From contig NZ_CP075523.1 in assembly GCF_018502385.1 (NCBI RefSeq), positions 2,356,001 to 2,420,000 on the forward strand: a stretch of DNA of 64,000 bases. The letters are read 5' to 3'. This stretch comes from Synechococcus sp. LA31 (GTDB lineage Bacteria; Cyanobacteriota; Cyanobacteriia; PCC-6307; Cyanobiaceae). Below are positions 58,275 through 64,000 of the stretch, piece by piece; within the stretch, counting starts at the first letter, position 1; the number at the start of each line of letters is the position of its first letter. The position numbers and the translations under genes were made by a program. Below the pieces are notes generated by a model. It was given only the letters and a program-made list of their open reading frames with translations. It did not search any database and was not told where the DNA came from.

Positions 58275-59021
58275 TCAGCGCATCACGTCGATCTGGGTGC
58301 CATCGCCGAGGGTCGCCGGCAGGGTGAGCACGCGCCCCACGCGCTTCACCGGTGTGCCGCTCATCGCCTGCAGGAAGGGATCCACGCTGCTTTGATCGCA
58401 GTCTTTCGGGGTGGTGCCGCTCACGTATTGCACCGGGATGACGCGGCGGGGGTTGAGTTCGCGCACGACGGCGGCTGCTTCAGCGCCGGTGTACACCTTC
58501 GCGCCGCCGCCCACCCCGATGATCAGCACATCGGGTTTGCCGAGCAGCACCCGGTCTTCAGGCGTGAGCTGGGCTGCGGTGCCTCCCAGATGGGCAAACT
58601 CAAGGCCACCCTGCTTCCAGCGCCAGAGGGTGGATTGGCCGAAGCGACGGCCACCGAAGCGGTCGTGGGGGGCGGAGATGCCTTCGATCTTCAGACCGGC
58701 CACCCGGTAGGAGCCGGGGCTGCTCAGCATGCGGCCACTGGCCACGGGGGCGCCTTCATCCAGCAGGCGACTGCTAGCCAGGATCACATTGGCGCTCACG
58801 CGCGGCTCCGCCAGACCCGCTGCACAGGCCACGGCCTTGAACGGATTGAGCAGCACCGTGGCGCCACCACCGCGGATCAGCAGTGCGCTGTGGCCGTAGC
58901 TGGTGATCGTCACCCCCGTATTGGCACTCGCTGCCAGGGGCAGGGCGACGGCCACTGCCGCCAGGGCACGGACCGGCAGAAATGAGGAGCTGGGCCGTGC
59001 CGTGGTGGTGGGCTGGGCCAT
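58275..59021 (-). CDS. Exported metallo-beta-lactamase-fold protein, degenerate
   Basis: A 248-residue protein with a signal peptide (VRALAAVAVALPLAASANTG) and the UlaG-like MBL fold (ITSYGHSALLIRGGGATVLL). The zinc motif HxHxDH is replaced by ASSRLLDEGAP, and the later metal ligands are mostly lost (EFAHLGGTAAQLTPED keeps one His). Hydrolase activity is doubtful; a structural or binding role is likelier. It closes the prfB operon on the minus strand. Confidence 0.78.
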   Translation of the reverse strand: MAQPTTTARPSSSFLPVRALAAVAVALPLAASANTGVTITSYGHSALLIRGGGATVLLNPFKAVACAAGLAEPRVSANVILASSRLLDEGAPVASGRMLSSPGSYRVAGLKIEGISAPHDRFGGRRFGQSTLWRWKQGGLEFAHLGGTAAQLTPEDRVLLGKPDVLIIGVGGGAKVYTGAEAAAVVRELNPRRVIPVQYVSGTTPKDCDQSSVDPFLQAMSGTPVKRVGRVLTLPATLGDGTQIDVMR

Positions 59022-59058
59022 GGTGGAGAGGATCGCCCGGGTTGCGTCGGGCGGAACA

Positions 59059-59655
59059 CTAGCCGGCTGCAGCTTGAGCCAGAAAATTGCTCAGCAGCTG
59101 GTGCCCGCTCTGGGTGAGCACGCTCTCGGGGTGGAACTGCACCCCCTGCAGGTGGGGGTAGTGGCGGTGGCGCAGGCCCATGATCGTGCCGTCTTCCAGC
59201 CAGGCGGTGATCTCCAGGCAGTCGGGGAGCGATTCCCGCTCGGCGATCAGGCTGTGATAGCGGGTGGCGGTGAGGGGATTCGGTAAGCCGGCGAACACGC
59301 CCGCCCCCTCATGTAGCACCGGCGAGGTTTTGCCGTGCATCAGCTCCTTCGCTCGCACCACCTTGCCGCCGTAGACCTGCGCAAGCGATTGGTGGCCCAG
59401 GCATACCCCCAGGGTGGGGATGGTGGGGCTCAGATCCCGCAGCACGTCAAGGCATACGCCGGATTGGTCGGGGTCACCGGGGCCGGGGGAGATCAGGATC
59501 GCGTCGGGGCTCAGTTCGCGGATCTGCTCGAGGGTGAGGGCGTCGTTGCGCTCTACCCGTAGCTCGTCGGTGATCGGGTGATCGCTGGCGAGCTCACCCA
59601 GGTACTGCACCAGGTTGAAGGTGAAGCTGTCGTAGTTGTCGAGAACGAGAAGCAT
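59059..59655 (-). CDS. trpG: Anthranilate/aminodeoxychorismate synthase glutamine amidotransferase
   Basis: The 198-residue class I amidotransferase starts at ATG 59655 ([20 protein letters not shown]). It has the oxyanion/nucleophile motif [16 protein letters not shown] (catalytic Cys), HG(K) loop [12 protein letters not shown] and the His-Glu pair in [11 protein letters not shown]. Both TrpG and PabA share these motifs; in cyanobacteria one protein may serve tryptophan and folate synthesis. The partner TrpE/PabB is not in the window. Confidence 0.93.
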   Translation of the reverse strand: MLLVLDNYDSFTFNLVQYLGELASDHPITDELRVERNDALTLEQIRELSPDAILISPGPGDPDQSGVCLDVLRDLSPTIPTLGVCLGHQSLAQVYGGKVVRAKELMHGKTSPVLHEGAGVFAGLPNPLTATRYHSLIAERESLPDCLEITAWLEDGTIMGLRHRHYPHLQGVQFHPESVLTQSGHQLLSNFLAQAAAG

Positions 59656-59678
59656 CGCCGCGCCTGGCCAGGCCCTAT

Positions 59679-60152
59679 TCAAACGCCCAGACGCGCGATC
59701 AGGGCGGGCAACAGCAGTAGCGCCGCGATCACCAGGGAGCTGATGGCCGCCACGAGCACTGCGGCCGCGGCGCAGTCTTTAGCGATGCGGGCCAAGGGGT
59801 GGAAGCGGCGGCCGATGGCCAGATCCACCACAGCCTCGGTGGCGGTGTTGATCAGCTCCAGCACCAGGACTGCCGCCACCGTGAGCACCAGCACCGCCAG
59901 CTGGGCCAGGGGCAGCTGCAGCCAGAGCCCGAGGGCGAACACCACGGCTCCCGTCACCACATGGATGCGGAAGTTGCGCTGGCTGCGGAAGCTGTAAATC
60001 AGCCCCTGGGCGGCGTAGCGAAAGCTGGCGGGCAGGTCGCCGGCCACGGTCCAGGCGCCGAGGCGGCGCACTTTGGGGTGCTCAGACGGTCTCTCTTGCA
60101 CGTCGCGCAGGGCCGGTCTCAGGTCCGGGCTGGGTTCCTGGGGAACGAGCAT
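59679..60152 (-). CDS. dgkA: Diacylglycerol kinase (DgkA family)
   Basis: A 157-residue small integral membrane kinase. After a basic N-terminal segment come the family motifs [20 protein letters not shown] and [20 protein letters not shown] with the catalytic Glu residues, and three transmembrane helices. It may phosphorylate diacylglycerol or undecaprenol. The N-terminal extension of 40 residues is longer than in typical DgkA. It follows ybeY on the minus strand. Confidence 0.92.
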   Translation of the reverse strand: MLVPQEPSPDLRPALRDVQERPSEHPKVRRLGAWTVAGDLPASFRYAAQGLIYSFRSQRNFRIHVVTGAVVFALGLWLQLPLAQLAVLVLTVAAVLVLELINTATEAVVDLAIGRRFHPLARIAKDCAAAAVLVAAISSLVIAALLLLPALIARLGV

Positions 60153-60188
60153 GCGCAGAGGCCCCCGGTCGGTCTGAATGGCCGCACC

Positions 60189-60764
60189 TTACCGCTGGTG
60201 TGTAGCGGAAAGAAGTCGCTCTTGCCGCGCCAGCATCGCCGCCAGGCTGGCCTCATCGGGGTGATCCCAGCCCAGCAGGTGCAAGAGCCCGTGGGTGACG
60301 AGAAACAGCAGCTCATGGGGCAGGTCGTGGCCGTGCTCCACCGCTTGGCGAGCCGCAGTGTCTAGGGAAATCACCACGTCGCCGAGCTCCAGCGGTTCGA
60401 TGCTGTCGTCGTCCAGGTCGGGCATCGGCAACGGTGGTGCGTCATCGAGGCCGTCGTCCTGGGCGGCGAAAGCCAGCACATCCGTGGGGCCAGCTTTGCC
60501 GCGCCAGTCGCTGTTGAGCTCCGCGATCTCCGCATCGCTCACCAGGCTCAGGCCCAGGCTGTAAGCCGGTGCTTGCAGCTCAGCTGGCAACTCGGGAGCA
60601 ACCTGCTCCAGCCATTGGCTGATGCGTTCATGCCACAGCTCAGCTCCGGCCAGCGGGTCGGCCAGATCACCGGCAGCGGCTAGCACCGCTGCCGCCAGGC
60701 TGTCGTCAGCCTCGAAGGCCAGGTCCAGATCGGGCGACAGGTCGCTGCTCTCGCTGAATGGCAT
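60189..60764 (-). CDS. ybeY: rRNA maturation endonuclease YbeY
   Basis: A 191-residue metal-dependent RNase for 16S rRNA 3'-end maturation. The zinc site is HGLLHLLGWDHPDE with the conserved three His, and a GDVVISLDTAARQAVEHGHD segment precedes it. A roughly 45-residue acidic N-terminal extension is present, as often in cyanobacteria. It starts 3 bases after the stop of the DUF3285 gene, so coupling is likely. Confidence 0.95.
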   Translation of the reverse strand: MPFSESSDLSPDLDLAFEADDSLAAAVLAAAGDLADPLAGAELWHERISQWLEQVAPELPAELQAPAYSLGLSLVSDAEIAELNSDWRGKAGPTDVLAFAAQDDGLDDAPPLPMPDLDDDSIEPLELGDVVISLDTAARQAVEHGHDLPHELLFLVTHGLLHLLGWDHPDEASLAAMLARQERLLSATHQR

Positions 60765-60767
60765 CGC

Positions 60768-60926
60768 TCAGCCACCTGGGATCTGTGGCCGGCCCAGGTA
60801 GGCCACCAGCACGATGAAGCCGAGGAAGCCCAGGGCTGTGAGGCCGAAGTGGGTGAGGCTGAGCTTGCCTTTGCGCACCATGTTGCGCATGGCCAGCTTG
60901 GTGAAGCTGGGGTTCTCTTCAGTCAT
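60768..60926 (-). CDS. DUF3285-family small membrane protein
   Basis: A 52-residue gene between prfB and ybe[21 protein letters not shown], then [20 protein letters not shown] and [12 protein letters not shown]. The [17 protein letters not shown] pattern is that of the cyanobacterial DUF3285 proteins, which have one transmembrane helix and no known function. The ATG overlaps the prfB stop by 8 bases, and the stop is 3 bases from ybeY. Confidence 0.88.
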   Translation of the reverse strand: MTEENPSFTKLAMRNMVRKGKLSLTHFGLTALGFLGFIVLVAYLGRPQIPGG

Positions 60927-62047
60927 CGCTGGTGCCTCCGGCTACGTCGACGCCCGCATGCAGCAGGCTCTGGATGAAGGGATCGAGGTCGCCATCCATC
61001 ACGCCCTGCACGTCGGTGGTTTCGTGTTGGGTGCGCAGGTCTTTCACCATTTGGTAAGGGTGGAACACGTAGTTGCGGATCTGGTTGCCCCAGGCCGCTT
61101 CCACGATGTCGCCGCGGATGTCGGCGATCTCGGCGGCGCGTTGCTCTTGGGCGATCACCAGCAGCTTGGCCATCAGCAGGGCCATGGCCTTTTCCTTGTT
61201 CTGGAGTTGGGAGCGCTCCTGGGTGCAGCGCACGAACAGTCCAGTGGGGATGTGCAGGATGCGCACGGCCGTTTCCACCTTGTTCACGTTCTGGCCGCCA
61301 GCGCCACCGGAGCGTGAGGTGGTGATCTCGAGGTCTTTATCGGGGATGTCGAGCTTCACCTCCTCCTCGATCTTGGGCATCACCTCCACGCCAGCGAAGC
61401 TGGTTTGGCGCTTGTCGTTGGCATTGAAGGGTGAGATGCGCACCAGGCGGTGGGTGCCCTTCTCGTTGCGCAGATAGCCGTAGGCGTAGCGGCCCTCGAT
61501 CTCGATCGTGCAGCTCTTGATGCCCGCTTCTTCCCCTTCGCTGAGTTCGTCCACGGTCACCTTCATGCCGTGGTCTTCCGCCCAGCGCGTGTACATGCGC
61601 ATCAGCATCAGGGCCCAGTCCTGGGCGTCGGTGCCGCCGGCACCGGCGTTGATGCTGATCACGGCGCCTTCCTTGTCGTAGGAGCCGCTGAGTAGGCGCT
61701 CCAGCTCCCAACGATCCAGATCAGCACGCAGGTTCTGCAGAGCCTCGTTGGATTCGGCCAGCAGCTCCTCGTCGGGCTCAAGCCCATAGATCTCCACCGT
61801 GGCATCGCCATCGGCCACGGCGCTCTGCCACTGAGCCAGTTGCTCGAGTTGGGCTTTCACCTCATCGAGCTGACGCATTTTGGCCTGGGCCAGCTTCTGG
61901 TCGTCCCAGAAATCGGGCTGCGAGGCCAGCTGTTCGAGGTCTCGCTGGCGTGCTTTCAGTGCAGGAACGTCAAAGACAGTCCTGGGCATTGCCCAGGCGG
62001 TCAGTGAGCTCGGAAAGGTCGCGTTTGAAGTCGGTGAGATCGAGCAC
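60919..62047 (-). CDS. prfB: Peptide chain release factor 2, expressed by programmed +1 frameshift
   Basis: RF2 ends translation at UGA and UAA. Translation starts at GTG 62047 and reads 25 codons ([20 protein letters not shown], then AQDCL) to a TGA at 61970-61972. The site is CTT-TGA-C, the classic RF2 shift sequence, with AGGA just upstream. A +1 slip continues with [20 protein letters not shown] to 60919, giving 375 residues. The main frame has the GGQ-containing [16 protein letters not shown] and an RF2-type SPF motif (ISPFNAND). Low RF2 would favour the shift, so the gene regulates itself. Reading only the frame that opens at 61989 would miss the conserved first 25 residues. Confidence 0.95.
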
Positions 62048-62140
62048 CGGCAGGTGTTGAACGTTGAATCGACCGTACCTAATGGCGAGCCTTGCAGTGA
62101 CTTGCCGCTTCTAAGATCACCATCACCGAAGAGCGCCCTG

Positions 62141-62404
62141 ATGGCGAACGTTGAGATCTACACCTGGCGTGCCTGTCCGTTTTGCGTTCGGGCGAAAGGG
62201 CTGCTGGATCGCAAGGGTGTGACCTACACCGAATACGCCATCGACGGTGATGAAGCAGCCCGGGCTGAGATGGCAGCCAAGAGCGGCGGCCGGCGCAGCG
62301 TGCCGCAGACCTTCATTAACGGTCAGCACGTGGGCGGCTGCGACGACCTGCATGCCCTGGAGCGCAGCGGTCAGCTCGATGCGCTGCTTGGAGCGGCCGC
62401 TTGA
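62141..62404 (+). CDS. grxC: Glutaredoxin 3
   Basis: A small 87-residue dithiol glutaredoxin: active site [11 protein letters not shown] (residues 12-22), cis-Pro in [14 protein letters not shown] and [11 protein letters not shown] glutathione-binding region. It reduces protein disulfides with glutathione. Its stop overlaps the TTG start of gshB, so glutathione synthesis and use are encoded together. It is divergent from prfB with a 93-base gap holding both promoters. Confidence 0.95.
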   Translation: MANVEIYTWRACPFCVRAKGLLDRKGVTYTEYAIDGDEAARAEMAAKSGGRRSVPQTFINGQHVGGCDDLHALERSGQLDALLGAAA

Positions 62405-63396
62405 GCCTGATTGACCGTGGGCGTGAGCCCCAGTTGTTTGTGATCGATCCGATCGCACAACTTCGCCCCACCAAGGATTCCAGTGTTGCGCTGATGCAGG
62501 CGGCCCAGAGGGCTGGTCAGCAGGTGTGGGTGTGCACGCCGGCTCAGTTGGCAGTGCGCGGCAGCGATCAGGCCCATGAGCCGATGGTGCTGGCCCAGCC
62601 CATTCGGCTGGCCGATATCCGACCAACCGAGAGCGGTTGGGAACTGCCTGAACCCTGGTTTGAGGCGGAGCCATCGCGTTGGCTGCCGCTCACGGCCTTC
62701 CCGCGGGTGTGGATGCGCAAAGACCCCCCCGTTGATGAGGCCTACCTCTACGCCACCCATTTGCTCGAGCTGGCAGAGCGCCAGGGGGTGCGCGTGCTCA
62801 ATCGCCCCGCTTCACTGCGGGCCTGGAATGAGAAGCTCGGCGCCCTTCGCTGGAGCCATCTGATGGCGGCCAGCGTGGTGGGCAGCAACGTTGAGCACCT
62901 GGCTGCCTTTGCCGCCGACCATGGAGAGGTGGTGCTGAAGCCCCTGGGCGGCAGGGCCGGTCAGGGTGTGGTGCGCAGCCATGCCGGCGCCCCTGGCTTC
63001 AAAGCGCTGTTGGAGCTGGTCACCAACCAGCAATCTCTGCCGGTGATGGTGCAGGCGTTTCTGCCGGCGGTCACGGCCGGCGACAAGCGCATCCTCCTGG
63101 TCAACGGTGAGCCCCTGGGTGCAGTGAACCGCAAACCGGCCCCCGGAGAATTCCGGAGCAACTTGGCGGTTGGCGGAGAGCCGGAAGCCACCGAGCTGAG
63201 CGATCAGGAACGCCGTATTTGCGCGGAACTGGCCCCGGCGCTTCAGGCGGAGGGGCTGTTTTTCGTGGGGATCGATGTGATCGGCGGCCGCCTCAGCGAG
63301 ATCAACGTGACCAGCCCCACAGGTGTGCGCGAAGTGGAGCGCTTGGGGGGCATCGCCCTGGCGGATCACACGATGTCGCGCCTGTTGGCGGCCTGA
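62401..63396 (+). CDS. gshB: Glutathione synthetase
   Basis: GshB joins gamma-glutamylcysteine and glycine using ATP. The 331-residue protein has the prokaryotic layout: N-terminal [20 protein letters not shown], the acidic [19 protein letters not shown] motif, and ATP-grasp with [33 protein letters not shown] and [19 protein letters not shown]. The start appears to be TTG 62401, overlapping the grxC stop. It is complete and normal. Confidence 0.96.
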   Translation: MSLIDRGREPQLFVIDPIAQLRPTKDSSVALMQAAQRAGQQVWVCTPAQLAVRGSDQAHEPMVLAQPIRLADIRPTESGWELPEPWFEAEPSRWLPLTAFPRVWMRKDPPVDEAYLYATHLLELAERQGVRVLNRPASLRAWNEKLGALRWSHLMAASVVGSNVEHLAAFAADHGEVVLKPLGGRAGQGVVRSHAGAPGFKALLELVTNQQSLPVMVQAFLPAVTAGDKRILLVNGEPLGAVNRKPAPGEFRSNLAVGGEPEATELSDQERRICAELAPALQAEGLFFVGIDVIGGRLSEINVTSPTGVREVERLGGIALADHTMSRLLAA

Positions 63397-63408
63397 GTCG
63401 AGCCCGAT

Positions 63409-63723
63409 TCAGCGTTGTTTGGCTCGCAGCGCCAGCAGCCCCAGGCTGAATCCGGCGGGTGAGAGCCCCAGGGCGAAGGCCATTCCGCACTGAAGGGTGT
63501 AATCAGGTAAGCCAGTGGGTTGATCGCTGAATAGTGGTGCGCTGACGAGCGCCGCGGCGGCGAAGGTCAGCGCAAACCCCAGGAGCGCCAGGCCCAGGAA
63601 CATCAGGGGATTGCGCCGGTTGCGCCGGGCCTTGAAGACGAGGAACCCAGCGATGCTGGCCGCGGCGATGGCCAGGCCGATCACAGCGCCGAATAGGCCG
63701 CTGAGCACTAGGACGAGCCCCAT
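63409..63723 (-). CDS. Small membrane protein
   Basis: A 104-residue hydrophobic protein with three or four membrane helices (LSGLFGAVIGLAIAAASIAG, LGLALLGFALTFAAAALVSA, LGLSPAGFSLGLLALRA) and a basic loop KARRNRRN. It follows the K+ channel gene by 36 bases on the same strand and could be cotranscribed. No family recognised. Confidence 0.65.
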   Translation of the reverse strand: MGLVLVLSGLFGAVIGLAIAAASIAGFLVFKARRNRRNPLMFLGLALLGFALTFAAAALVSAPLFSDQPTGLPDYTLQCGMAFALGLSPAGFSLGLLALRAKQR

Positions 63724-63759
63724 GAGGTTTGCGGATCCGGCTCGCGCCTGGTGTTGGGT

Positions 63760-64000
63760 TTAGTGCTTGGTGAGGTCCGCACCACAGTGCGGACAGGGGT
63801 TGGTGTTGGATGGGCGCCTCTGGCGTTGCGCCTCCTGCAGGCTGGCGGTCACGATCCCTGTTGGCACCGCAATGATGCTGTATCCCAGCAGCATCACCAG
63901 GGAGGCCACGAAGCGGCCCAGGGTGGTCACCGGGGCGACATCGCCGTAGCCCACGGTGGTGATCGTGACGATCGCCCAGTAGATCCCCACCGGGATGCTG
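63760..64000 (-). CDS. Voltage-gated-type K+ channel, C-terminal part, cut by the window edge
   Basis: Only the end of the gene is in the window; the reading frame is open to base 64000. The potassium selectivity filter TVGYGD appears in VTITTVGYGDVAPVTTLG, followed by the inner pore helix (VASLVMLLGYSIIAVPTGIV). The C-terminal tail is short and ends with a zinc-ribbon-like NPCPHCGADLTKH, with one Cys pair visible here. The family is the 6TM Kch/ion transport type. No start codon can be given. Confidence 0.88.
   Translation of the reverse strand, partial: SIPVGIYWAIVTITTVGYGDVAPVTTLGRFVASLVMLLGYSIIAVPTGIVTASLQEAQRQRRPSNTNPCPHCGADLTKH

Noticed and set aside
60919-61989. RF2 starting at the downstream codon near 61989
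   Set aside because: It would lose the conserved N-terminal 25 residues, which are encoded upstream and joined by the CTT-TGA-C shift site.

Overview
The window is GC-rich chromosomal DNA of a unicellular picocyanobacterium of the Synechococcus/Cyanobium type. The assignment rests on families typical of cyanobacteria (DUF3747 and DUF3285 proteins, a Tll0287-like heme sensor, Nif11-type domains, an ABC1/UbiB-like kinase, a ClpB-type chaperone next to the secE-nusG-ribosomal protein cluster) and on tight gene packing with many GTG/TTG starts and 4-base overlaps. I saw no tRNA, rRNA, CRISPR array, insertion sequence or prophage.

Layout. 0-4.1 kb: gatB, a small secreted glycine-zipper protein, coaE and argJ. 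4.1-8 kb: a loose, lower-GC accessory stretch with a small XRE repressor, short secreted or broken reading frames, a Nif11-like ORF and two convergent paralogous LysR-like regulators. 8-12 kb: two hypothetical proteins, the ABC1/UbiB-like kinase and enolase. 12-18.8 kb: gloA, clpB-type AAA+, secE, nusG, rplK, rplA, then rplJ-rplL behind a clear structured leader. 19-21.6 kb: DUF3747 protein, RNase H with an extension, pyrD. 21.7-26.1 kb: type IV pilus genes pilM-pilN-pilO-pilQ. 26.1-33.9 kb: pentapeptide-repeat protein, cobC-like aminotransferase, murG, a secreted hypothetical, a beta-hydroxyacid dehydrogenase, an EF-hand protein and an OmpR/EnvZ-type two-component pair. 33.9-37.7 kb: pgk, a universal stress protein, a YlqF/RbgA-like GTPase and an RluD-type pseudouridine synthase fused to a Nif11-like domain. 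37.7-40.8 kb: a lower-GC islet with a LuxR-type regulator, a calcium-binding-repeat protein, a small membrane protein and a gene remnant. 40.8-51.3 kb: a fused oligopeptide ABC ATPase, the RelA/SpoT stringent-response enzyme, a ClC-like channel, a GNAT-cNMP-binding fusion with a methyltransferase, mnmE and nadC. 51.3-55.3 kb: a signalling operon (heme sensor, PhnD-like lipoprotein, cyclase-kinase fusion). 55.3-64 kb: argS, hisC, a minus-strand operon led by a frameshift-regulated prfB, then grxC-gshB and a K+ channel cut by the right edge.

The strongest candidates for new biology are the RluD-Nif11 fusion, the three-gene heme sensor/binding protein/cyclase-kinase operon with its triple C-terminal repeat, and the FeeM-like GNAT joined to a cAMP-type binding domain. 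The last two, with a perfect CRP-type palindrome at 2.1 kb, suggest cyclic-nucleotide signalling. That link is inferred, not shown. Most other genes are ordinary housekeeping genes.
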